64,000 nt of DNA from Brasenia schreberi (taxonomy: Eukaryota > Streptophyta > Magnoliopsida > Nymphaeales > Cabombaceae), in the NCBI GenBank assembly GCA_036023115.1, contig JAYKKT010000037.1, positions 2,230,501 through 2,294,500 of the forward strand, written 5' to 3'. Shown here piece after piece: positions 55,256 through 64,000 of the stretch (position 1 is its first letter; each line of letters opens with the position of its first letter). A program made the translations under genes and the position numbers. The notes beneath the pieces are model-generated. The model was not told the DNA's origin. It ran no database searches and worked only from the letters and a program-made list of their open reading frames with translations.

Positions 55256-57354
55256 TGTAGAGGCAGAAAATCTCCGCCTCCCTGGTTTCTTAGGCCTGGA
55301 GCGAACCTTTTCGTGTGTCTAAGTCCTATTTGAATAAACAGGGCATGCCAGCTAGCTTACCTAAGCTAGCGAAGATATATTTTAATCTGACTTCTAACGT
55401 GGCGACTGTGAGCAAGCAAGCTCCTGTCGTCGCAGACCTTCTTGCACGATGCGCAAGGGTCAGTCTGTACGCTTTAAAAATCCAGTTTGGGGTGGAAAAA
55501 GCCTACGAAAATGGTTCGAGGTATTTGATTTGGGTCTTTTTAGTATGATTTCCAGATTTTAGATCACGTGGATTTGCACGTGCCTAAGTCTTTCTTTTTA
55601 TCCCTTTATGGGCCACCTAGGTGTGTGTTATGAACAATCCACTAAATGTGGCGAATTTGAGCGGGAGTATGGGGTTTGCTTTGATGCAATATGCGTCCTA
55701 ACTCGTGGTATGGCGTATATGCAATGCAAACTCACGCTACTCCAAAGGGAAAACCCGAATTTAAAGATAATGCCGAAGGGAAATGACTTAAGGGAAATGA
55801 CTTGTAATGGAAATTGCCGAAGGGAAATGGTGGTGATGTGGGGTGAAGCCGACCGGGAGGCAGTGGTGGTGCGAGGCGGGGCTGGCCGGGGTGTGGTGGT
55901 GCTGGTGTTGCAAGGCGGAAGACTTGGTTGGAAGGTGGCTGGAGTCGGCTAGGAGAGAGGGGCTGGAAAAAGTGGAAAAACCCGCCCACTAGGGGGGGGG
56001 GGGGGGGGGGGTTTATAGGGTTGGAGATGGCGGTTGGGGCTGGTTTTGAGGAGGTGGTAAGGTGGTCTAGGGGGTGGTGGTGTGGTGATAAGGTGGGCTG
56101 GTTTTGGGGAGGGGCCAGATATTTTAATACAAGGGGTTTTAGGTAGATGGTGTGCTAGGTTTAGGTGGGGTGGTTTAGGGGTTTAGGGTTTAGCTAGGTG
56201 GGTTGGTTTTGGGGTGAGGTTTAGTGAGGTGGGTTAAGTGATTAGGCTAGGTTTAAGGGAATTAGGCTTGGTTTAGGGAAGGATTAGGGAAGTGGGTTAG
56301 GTGATTAGGTTGGGATTAGGCCGGGATTAGGGAAGTGGGTTAGGTGATTAGGCTAGGTTTAGGATGGGATTGGGGTAAAAGGCTAGGATTTGGGGTTTTT
56401 TATTAGGATTGGGTTAAGGAGCTCCCCTTGCATAACCCATAGACCTTGTCGCATCATGTTGGTGCAACCCTGGATTAGGCCGAGATTAGGAAAGTGGGTT
56501 AGGTGATTAGGCTCAGATTAGGATAGGATTAGGGTAGAAGGCTAGGATTAGGTGTTTTTAGTTAGGATTAGGTGAAGGAGCTCCCTTTGCATGACCCATA
56601 GACCCTAATCACATCATGTTGGTGCAGCCCTAGGTTAGGTTTTGGCTAATTACAAGCTTAAGCCCACTTAATCAGGCTAACCCACATGATTAACCCCAAA
56701 CTTGACACACAAGTCAAGCTTAATTACAACCACACTTTAATATTTTCCTCCCCCACTCTCTCTCATGCCCATAATCCCACATGAAATTCAAGTGGGCCCC
56801 ACCTCCATTTATGAGAAGGTGATGTGGGCCATGGATGTGGATATTGGATTGGATCTCTAGATCCAAATCCAAATCCAAACTAAATTCTGACTCCTTCAAG
56901 CTGTGTTCGAAACGAACGGTTTGTGCGGGGTCTGACAGCATCAGTACTCCGTCTGCGTTGGGTCTTCGCCAACATGATCGTCTGCCTGTATTTTCACCTT
57001 CCGGAGATGATTTCAAGTAATGTTTTGCTGATAACAGGGTCTTGGACGTTCGAGATCCTGGGGGTGGATTCAATACGAGAGTTGTTGTGCCGGGCTTGAC
57101 TTGTGCTCCGGTTCCGGGCTCTCTTTGGCTCTTTTGGTCTTGTCTCGATTAGGCCAAGCTGCTTCGGGGTTTCAAAATGTGTTTTAAAAGGTTTTTAAAA
57201 CCATATTATACATATTTAAAACATATAAAGTTTAAAACATATGTACAGGGTTGCTTGGAAGGCTCCTGGGTTTCCATACTCAAAATAGCCCTTTGGGCTG
57301 CTTTTACAAAACCAGGTTGATTTGAGAAGTTCGTGGGATTTCGGGGTGTTTACA
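55256..57354 (-). repeat. 5' LTR of D (2.1 kb)
   Basis: It matches the 3' LTR and also lacks the array. It differs by a 20-base G tract (11 in the 3' LTR), an extra segment of about 170 bp near 56460-56630 that repeats telomere-like and CATGTTGGTGCAGCC sequence, and loss of about 65 bases that held the palindrome near 56875. The telomere-like tract is at 56160-56560. Confidence 0.9.
55992..56017 (-). promoter_or_regulatory. TATA box with C20 tract (D 5' LTR)
   Basis: CCTATAAA is followed by 20 C and TAGTGGGCGGG in the element's sense. It is the longest homopolymer of the window. Confidence 0.65.
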
Positions 57355-57505
57355 CCGCTTGCTCACAATTGCCTTTAAAACATCAGATATTTCAAAAACT
57401 TTGCAAGCTTGAGCAAGCTAGCTGGCACGCCCATAGAAACGACGTAGACACGAAAAGGTTCATTTCCGGTTTTAAAAACCAGAAGTGAGAATTTTCGTGC
57501 TTACA
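57355..57505 (+). mobile_element. Element F: plus-strand LTR end, right part
   Basis: After the CCGCT duplication (57355-57359) the F LTR resumes: a degenerate U5 palindrome, TGGCACGCCC at 57423-57432, TAGACACGAAAAGG and the terminal GTGCTTACA at 57505. The next base enters the coding remnant of G without a PBS, so F is read as inserted in G. Confidence 0.8.
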
Positions 57506-57659
57506 AGCCTATCTTCCCAAGTCCAAATCCAAATAGGTATGGGATAGGATATATCCCCACCATACCCCAGAGCCACCACCCATGACGACTTGGGTCAAGG
57601 GTGCCCTGGAACCTACTAAAACCGAGACCTATGGTTTAGATCTCTTGTTTAGAGACTAA
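57506..57659 (+). pseudogene. Element G gag-PR C-terminal tail
   Basis: It is the Pro-rich linker after PR (PIFPSPNPNRYGIGYIP) ending LLFRD then TAA. A small deletion near 57575 shifts the frame. The remainder of gag-PR lies beyond F. Confidence 0.7.
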
Positions 57660-57688
57660 TTCGTGGCGTTTTCTTTGTAGGTGTGATG
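57655..57688 (+). promoter_or_regulatory. 3' splice-site-like block (G)
   Basis: GACTAATTCGTGGCG, TTTTCTTTGTAG (AG at 57679-57680) and GTGTGATGG. The flanks are diverged from other copies, yet the CTAAY, pyrimidine run and AG/G remain. Confidence 0.5.
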
Positions 57689-58405
57689 GAAGACCCCTCT
57701 TTTAAACAAAAAGCCAAAAAAATTATAAATTTGTAAAAACCAAAAACATTGAAAATTTGTGAAAATACCAAAAAAAATCTTGTACATACCAGCTCCTGGT
57801 AGAAATTTGGAAAAAACCAAGGATTTTGAAGAAAAAAACTTCATAAAAGGACCAAAATCTTTAAAACTTGTAGAAATTTGAAAACCAGAACCAGGTCTTT
57901 GTAAAAACCCTGCATTAACTCCAAATTCCCTAGGATTTAGAATTCTCAAGAATGATCAAAGTAGGGAGGAGGATCAAACCTCCGAGCTTCTCGAGTTTAA
58001 CAAAATTCTCGATTTGGAAAAAAACCTTCGAATTCTATAGGAGGGGATTTCATAGAAATCGACGTAGGGAGTAAAGAAAAACCGAAGTGTGTTAAGATAG
58101 GTACATGTCTGTATGAGCATGAAAAAGCATCATTCATTGCATTCTTGAAAGCCTACCTTGACGTCTTTGCATGGACATACGAAGACATGTCGGGTCTAGA
58201 CCCAAAAATCGTAGAGCATTGTCTTCCCCTAGATTCAGAGTCAAAACCCATAAAACAAAAGCTTAGAAAGATTCACCTGAACGTACACTCTCAAGTGAAA
58301 GAGGGTTTAGAAGATCTGCTTAAAGCTGGTTTTATAAAACCCATTGCATATTTTGATTGGCTTTCCAACATTGTTGTAGTTCGAAATTCCAATGAGAAAA
58401 TTTGA
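57686..58405 (+). pseudogene. Element G ORF2 N-terminus and RT fingers
   Basis: ATGGAAGACCCCTC opens a Lys/Asn-rich linker that is out of frame soon after. The frame 58145-58405 has KAYLDVFAWTYEDMSGLDP, KQKLRKIHLNVH and KEGLEDLLKAGFIKP, and ends where the CGA of RICIDF has become TGA. Confidence 0.8.
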
Positions 58406-59311
58406 ATTTGCATTGATTTTAGAAATCTGAACAAGGCCACACCAAAGGATAACTTCCCTTTGCCAAATATTGGTTTGATAGTCGATAGTACTGCAAATCA
58501 TGAAATGTTTTCCTTTATGGATGGCTACTCGGGTTATAATCAAATCAAGTTAGCCCCAAGAGACCAGGCTAAAACTGCTTTTACCATACCCTGGGATACG
58601 TACTGCTATACAGTCATGCCCTTTGGTTTGAAAAACGCCGGTGGCACATACCAAAGAGCCATGACTACGATCTTTCATGATCAAATTCATGAGCTCTTAG
58701 AAGTGTATGTGGATGATCTCTTGGTGAAATAAAAAACCCGAGATACACATATCGAATCTTTACAAAAAGTTTTCAAAAGACTAAGGCTTTGTAAAGTGAA
58801 ACTAAACCCTCAAAAGTGCGTCTTCGGAGTAGAATCCGGCAAGCTTTTAGGTTTTATGGTAAGCCAAAGGGGCATTGAAGTCGACCCCTCTAAGTGTCGA
58901 GCCATCATAGATATGCCTCCACCCTCCAATTTAACTCAAACCCGAAGCCTCCAAGGTCGCCTCCAATCAATTAGAAGGTTTATTTCAAACCTCGCCACAA
59001 GATGCGAACCTTTCAATAAACTTTTGAGAAAAGGGGTGAAATTTGTATGGGACGATGATTGCCAAAAAGCTTTCAAAAGATTAAAAGTGTATTTGGTTAA
59101 TCCTCCTGTTTTAAACCCGCCAAAGCAAGGAAAACCTCTTTTACTTTATATTTCTGTGCATACGAATGCTTTGGGTGCCTTATTAGCTCACTATGAGGAT
59201 GATACCCATAAAAAGTATGCCATTTACTATATTTTGAAAACTCTATTGGCTTATGAAAGAAACTATCAAGCCATGGAGAAGACGTGCTTGGCCTTGTTAT
59301 GGGCCTGCTAG
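58406..59311 (+). pseudogene. Element G reverse transcriptase and Ty3-type RNase H
   Basis: CIDFRNLNKATPKDN and FMDGYSGYNQI lead to PFGLKNAGGTYQRAM and YVDDLLVK (YVDD at 58706-58717), followed by TAA. The frame 58796-59311 has MVSQRGIEVDPSKC and the gRNH segment LLLYISVHTNALGALLAH, ending at WAC with a TAG that element A also carries. Confidence 0.85.
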
Positions 59312-60026
59312 AAATTTCGACATTATTTCCTAGATCATGAGATCTGGATAGTGTCTAAGCTTGATCCAATCAAGCATTTGTTTGAAAACCTATCCTCACG
59401 GGTAGGCTGGGTAAATGGCAGCTCCTTTTGATGGAGTATGACCTGAAATTCCACCATCAAACCTCCGTTAAGGGGCAAGCCCTAGCTGACTATGTGGCTG
59501 ATTTCTCCTTAAAGGATTCATATCCCACACTTGATGAAATGCCCGACGAGGGCATCTTTCAAAATCAATTTCAAAATCATATTTTAGCAAACTGCTTAAG
59601 TGAAAACAAGTGTGGAAGATGCACTTCGATGGGGCACGAAACCAAAGAGGGGATGGGGCAGGAATCATCCTCATATCCCCTGAAAAGGAAGAAATTCCCA
59701 TCACCATTCGCCTAGATTTCGAATGTTCTAACAATACAACTGAGTATGAAGCACTCATACAAGGCTTGAAAATTTCGAAAACTCTAGGGGCATCATGCAT
59801 TGAAGTCTTTGGAGACTCTTTACTTGTCATAAACCAAGTGTTAAAAATTTGGCAAGTCAAAAATGAAAAACTTCTTCCATACCACGAATTGGCCACCAAG
59901 CTGGTCGAGTCGTTCCAATCGTGCACACTCACGCATGTAGGAAGGTTAGACAATGGCGTAGCCGATGCCCTCTCATCCTTAGGCTCAGCCCTAAGGGTCG
60001 ATCCTACCTTGGGAACCGATCCTTAG
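59312..60026 (+). pseudogene. Element G connector and archaeal-type RNase H
   Basis: The connector 59428-59715 (KGQALADYVADF) shifts into the aRNH frame 59610-60026: MHFDGARNQRGDGAGIILIS, EYEALIQGLK, GDSLLVINQVLK and RLDNGVADALSSLG. All four acidic positions are kept although the copy is old. Confidence 0.82.
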
Positions 60027-60954
60027 AAATATGACACTCACCCACTCCATCCACACACGATTTGGAGATTTGCCAAAACAACCCAATTTCTACTAAAAAA
60101 CCCTGGTTTCAAGACATTAAAGATTTCTTAGAAAACGGAGGATTTTCAAAATTCACTTCGTCTAAAGACAAAGCTTTTATTCGAATATAAAAAGAGTTTT
60201 ACTTTCATCTTGTTGAGGTGTGTTGACCTTGAGGAGGCTAGGATAATAATGCATGAATTCCACGATGGAGAATGTGCAGGGCAAGTAAATGCAAACATGA
60301 TGGCAATGAAAATACTTAGAGCTAGTTACTTTTGGTCCACTCAAAAGCAGGATTGCCATGACCATGTTAGGAAGTGTCACCCATGTCAAGTGCATGGACA
60401 CGCCATTCATATCCCATCATCCACCTTGCATTTCGTGGTCAGCCCATGGCCATTCACCATGTGGGTGTTTGACATCATAGGACCAATTTTTCCAAATGCA
60501 TCAAACGGGCATAGGTTTATCTTAGCAGCCACTGAATACTTTTCCAAATGGGTTGAAGCTACCTCCCTGACTAATGTCCAGGGGCAACATGTAGTGGCGT
60601 TCATTAGGAAAAATATCTTGGCTCGATTTGGAGTTCCAAGAGACCTAGTGTCTGATAATGGCACCCCCTTTAAGAACGAGAGGATGGTAAAGTTATGTAA
60701 CACGTATGGCATAACTCACCACTTCTCATCGCCCTACTACCCTCAGGGCAACGGCCAAGCCGAAGCCACCAATAAGACTCTCATAAGCATTATTGAGAAA
60801 ACCTTAGAGAAGGGTAGTACGTGGCATGAGAAGTTGGATGAAGCCTTATGGGCTTATATGACTTCCATCCGAACTCCCACAAATGCCACGCCATTTGAGT
60901 TGGTCTATGGCACAAACGCCATTCTCCCCATTCATACCAAACTGCATTCATTTC
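60027..60954 (+). pseudogene. Element G integrase, interrupted
   Basis: The linker before IN has lost about 35 bases near 60186 (the RYTVLGGVLY segment). The frame 60210-60954 has EFHDGECAGQ (a zinc-ligand His replaced by Gln), CHDHVRKCHPC, MWVFDIIGPIFP, SDNGTPF and GQAEATNKTL. It ends at TKLHSF where the LTR end of Z starts at 60955; the last bases before Z are ATTTC. Confidence 0.85.
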
Positions 60955-61471
60955 TGTAGACGCGCGAAAATCCCCGCCTCTTTGCCTTTTTCGGGGCTTG
61001 GAGTGGATCTTATCGTGTGTCTAAGGCCTATGTATACAAATAGGGCGTGCCAGCTAGCTTACTTAAGCTAGCGAAGATATATTTAACACTGACTTCTAAA
61101 CGTGGCGACTATGAGCAAGTAAGCTCTTGTCGTCGCAGACCTTCTTGCACCGATGCGCAAGGGTCAGTCTGTACGCTTTTGCAAAAATCGAGTTTTGGGG
61201 AGAAAGTCTACGAAACGGTTCGAGGTATCTTATTTCGGGTCTTTAAGATGCGATTGCATGTTTTAGATCACGTGGATTTGCACGTGCCTAAGTCTTTTCT
61301 TTTATCCCTTTTTGGGTCGCCTAGTTTGTGTGTTATGAACACTCCACTACATGGGCGAATTCGAGCGGGGCTTGCTTCGATGCAATATGCGTCCTACCTC
61401 GTGGTATGGCGTAGATGTAATGCAAACTCACGCTACTCCAAAGGGAAAACCCGAAATGTAAAGACAATACT

Positions 61472-61549
61472 GAAGGGAAATAACAGAAGGGAAATAACCG
61501 AAGGGAAATAACCGAAGGGAAATAACCGAAGGGAAATAACCGAAGGGAG
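61472..61549. repeat. 14-bp tandem repeat GAAGGGAAATAACC
   Basis: Five to six copies of GAAGGGAAATAACC lie in the U5 of Z. Other LTRs have one to three scattered copies of the GAAGGGAAAT core (for example 26075-26135). Confidence 0.92.
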
Positions 61550-61579
61550 ATATGTATATATCTTATGTATATGAGCCCT

Positions 61580-62300
61580 TACTCGGGTCTTGCAAATAAG
61601 AGCGAAGGCTCAATGTGGGTGCGTGCTTGAATTGAAAGACTTACACACACGACATGAAATTAAACCCAAATATAAATTGCAGTATGGCCTTGACTAAGGT
61701 CTTGGGAGTAAGAGCGAAGGCACAATGTGTGTGAGAGTGCTTGAATTGAAGTACACACACGCCATAAATGAAACCCAAATATAACTGCAATAAGGCCTTT
61801 ACTAAGGTCTTGGGAGTAAGAGCGAAGGCTCAATGTGTGTGAAAGTGCTTGAATTGAAAGACTTACTCACACGACATGAAATGAAACCCAAATAGTATAG
61901 GTCGGCCCTTACTTGGGTCTTTCAAATAAGAGCGAAAGCTCAATGTGTGTGAGAGTGCTTGAATTGAAAGACTTACTCACACGACAAGAAATGAAACCCA
62001 AATAGTATAGGTCGGCCCTTACTTGGGTCTTTCAAATAAGAGCGAAAGCTCAATGTGTGTGAGAGTGCTTGAATTGAAAGACTTACTCACACGACAAGAA
62101 ATGAAACCCAAATAGTATAGGTCGGCCCTTACTTGGGTCTTTCAAATAAGAGCGAAAGCTCAATGTGTGTGAGAGTGCTTGAATTGAAAGACTTACTCAC
62201 ACGACAAGAAATGAAACCCAAATAGTATAGGTCGGCCCTTACTTGGGTCTTTCAAATAAGAGCGAAAGCTCAATGTGTGTGAGAGTGCTTGAATTGAATG
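61580..62300 (-). repeat. LTR tandem array, exact 110-bp period (Z)
   Basis: GTCGGCCCTT recurs at 61901, 62011, 62121 and 62231, a period of exactly 110. These monomers are nearly identical, while the first two or three at the left are diverged. Each holds GAGCGAAAGCTC. Confidence 0.93.
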
Positions 62301-63218
62301 ACAACGCACCCAACTTAAACAAAACCCTTCGAAAATGAACGTATATATACACTTATATATTAGGGGCTGATTAGGCCCGTGTGTGTTCAAAATGGTGCAC
62401 GACTAAGAGAGTGCACGTGTGTGGTTGTGCCAAGCCACGTTATTACAAGCGGGGGGAGACTATGCTCCGTTATTACAACCCCGTATCAAATTGAATTTCA
62501 AGCAAGTGTACGACTAAAGACCGAGTTTAGACACTTACGAGTAGCTGGTCCGTAGAGGTCTTGCTTGAGCGTGGCCTTGGCCTTGGGCTGCAAACGGGAG
62601 CTCCGCGAAGGTAGGTGATCAAGGGTGCTGGCCGGCTGCAAGTGGGGCGCGGGATAGACGCCTCGAAGGGGGCCGGTGGCAAGTAGGTGGCGCCTCTAAG
62701 TAGGGAGTTTAGAGTGGCTGAATAAGTGGGTATTAGGGTCACTAGGGAAGTTGGGTACTTAGGGAAACTGGACCTAAAAGGTGAGCTAGTGGGAAGGCCA
62801 AATAGGACACCTAGGGGGGTTGGCCGAATGGGAGATGGTGGCTAAGTAGTGGCCAGCAACTTGGGTTATACTAGGTTCGGCTAGGTTTAGGTGGTGGCGG
62901 CAAAGGGGCTGAGCTGAAGGGAGGATGGGTGGCTAAGAGTGGAGAGGTGGTAGAGAAGGGGGCTAGGTAAGGTGGAGGGTACTTACCGAATGGGGAGAAG
63001 TGGCGGATGGAGCGGGAAAGTGGCGGGCAGGTGGCTGTCGGCTGGTTCGGTTGGGGGAAGATGATGGCGTCCGGCTGAGGGGTGGTGGTGGTGGATGGAA
63101 GAGGGAAGGTGGCGGAGCAGGTGGCGGCTGGTGGAGCAGCTGGAGCAGGCCAAGGTGGGGAGTTGTCCCGGCTGGGTGAGGTAGAGTGGTTCCCACTTGG
63201 AAAACCCGCCCACAAGGA

Positions 63219-63232
63219 GGGGGGTTTAAATA
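63219..63232 (-). promoter_or_regulatory. TATA-like box with short C tract (Z)
   Basis: CTATTTAAA followed by CCCCCC in the element's sense. It holds the position of the TATA/C-tract site of the other LTRs. Confidence 0.55.
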
Positions 63233-63339
63233 GGGGATGGGTAGGTCGGTTAGGGCTGGGCTGTGGGTAGTGGTTAGGTGGTTTAGGTAAGGTGGTATGT
63301 AGATAAGGTGGGCTGGATGGGGTTGGGCCAGATATTTTA

Positions 63340-63640
63340 AAACTAGGGGTTTGGGTAAATCGTGGGCTAAGGGTGGTTTAGGGGTTTAGGGCTAGGTTAG
63401 GTGGTTGGGTTTTAGGGTGAGGTTTAGTGAGCTAGGTTAGGTGGTTTAGGCTAGGTTTAGGCTAGGATTAGGGAAATTAATCTAGGTTTAGGGAAGGATT
63501 AGGGGAGTGGGTTAGGTGATTAGGTTGGGATTAGGCCGGGATTAGGGAAGTGGGTTAGGTGATTAGGTTCAGATTAGGGGTGGATTAGGGGTTTGGGTTA
63601 GGTTTAGGCATTTTGGGCTAGGTTTAGGTGAAGGAGCTCC
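63340..63640 (-). repeat. Telomere-like tract (Z)
   Basis: Degenerate TTAGG, TTTAGGG and GATTAGG repeats on the plus strand, as in the other LTRs. Confidence 0.7.
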
Positions 63641-64000
63641 CTTAGCATGGCCCATAGACCTTGATCACCCCATGTTGGTGCAGCCCTAGGTTAGGTTTTA
63701 GCTAATTACAAGCTTAAACCCACTCAATTAGGCTAACCCACATGATTAACCCAAACTTGACACACAAGTCAAGCTTAATACAACACTCTTGATATTTTTC
63801 AACCCCACTCTCTCTCATGCCCATGATCCCACGTGAAACTCAAGTGGGCCCCACCTCCCTTTATGAGAAGGTGATGTGGGCCATGGATATGGATATTGGA
63901 TTGGATCTCCGGATCCAAATCCAAATCCAAGTCCACATATGGGTTTGGATTGGAATCTGGATATATATGTTCCAGATCCAATCCAAACTGAACTCTGACT

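Larger units (their letters stand above)
43510..57354 (-). mobile_element. Element D: Tat-type element with both LTRs
   Basis: It is a 13.8 kb insertion into F with short LTRs (43510-45507 and 55256-57354), PPT, PBS, and a CCGCT duplication. It retains all domains except the stretch from late aRNH to the integrase core, lost where E sits. Both LTRs lack the monomer array and TA tract, so the short-LTR form was the one that moved. Confidence 0.92.
57506..60954 (+). mobile_element. Element G: oldest host element, plus strand
   Basis: It contains the end of gag-PR, the ORF2 start, RT, gRNH, aRNH and IN up to TNAILPIHTKLHSF, where Z begins at 60955. It is visibly more diverged than the other copies, with many substitutions, stops and small deletions. 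F truncates its 5' side in this window. Confidence 0.88.
60955..64000 (-). mobile_element. Element Z: 3' LTR, cut by window end
   Basis: It begins TGTAGACGCGCG, the reverse complement of an LTR end, and continues past the window. It has the U5 decamer and palindrome (61043-61072), a 14-bp repeat, a highly uniform 110-bp array, a short C-tract/TATA site, telomere-like tract and the palindrome near 63946. The internal region lies to the right of the window. Confidence 0.88.

Noticed and set aside
57506..60954. A host gene between F and Z
   Set aside because: All open frames match PR linker, RT, RNase H or integrase of the same retrotransposon family.
61580..62300. Regularly spaced repeats resembling a CRISPR array
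   Set aside because: Monomers are contiguous 110-bp tandem copies without unique spacers, inside a plant LTR.

Overview
This is plant repeat DNA: about 64 kb made almost wholly of nested Ty3/gypsy LTR retrotransposons of the Tat lineage (Ogre/Retand/Tat-like). No host gene, tRNA, rRNA or CRISPR array was seen. The lineage call rests on the domain order gag, protease (PR), reverse transcriptase (RT), Ty3-type RNase H (gRNH), second archaeal-type RNase H (aRNH), integrase (IN), with no chromodomain after IN, a primer-binding site of the form TGGCACGCCCGGTGGGAC, and a polypurine tract AAAGAGGGGCATC directly before the LTR. LTRs run TGTAAACACC...GTCTACA and are very long, about 2.0 to 3.6 kb. The species cannot be fixed from the sequence; a large-genome seed plant is likely.

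Layout, working names mine, oldest to youngest. G (+, 57506-60954) is the oldest and most diverged host. F is a + strand LTR end inserted in G (42285-43509 continuing at 57355-57505). F was hit by H (-, right edge 42284) and by D (-, 43510-57354, 5-bp target duplication CCGCT). D contains E, a left-truncated LTR (about 47519-49916). H (22092-25562 and 38509-42284) was hit in gag by C (-, 25563-38508, target duplication TGGGC) and in RT by X (LTR start 21268-22091). X's LTR was hit by A (-, 710-8071 and about 19887-21267). A was hit in IN by Y (LTR, 1-709) and in its 5' LTR by B (+, 8072 to about 19886). Z (LTR, 60955 to window end) lies in G's IN. All sequence more than 300 bases from a coding remnant is LTR or the long 3' untranslated region of these elements.

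Coding potential: every copy is broken by stops or frameshifts. The best reading frame is the gag-PR frame of C (816 codons), but C has lost its RT core and gRNH. Gag-PR always ends in a stop just before ORF2 (RT to IN), and in all six copies that span the junction a CTAAY, pyrimidine tract, TAG/G block resembling a 3' splice site sits directly before the ORF2 ATG.

The LTRs carry recurrent non-coding structure: paired hairpins at the LTR start, a TATA-centred palindrome, degenerate telomere-like CCTAA repeats, a TATA box abutting a homopolymer C/G tract, a tandem array of about 110 bp monomers downstream of the TATA box, a 20-bp palindrome near the U5 end and, touching it, a second copy of the first 10 bases of the primer-binding site. 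These, together with the possible intron, are the observations most worth following up.
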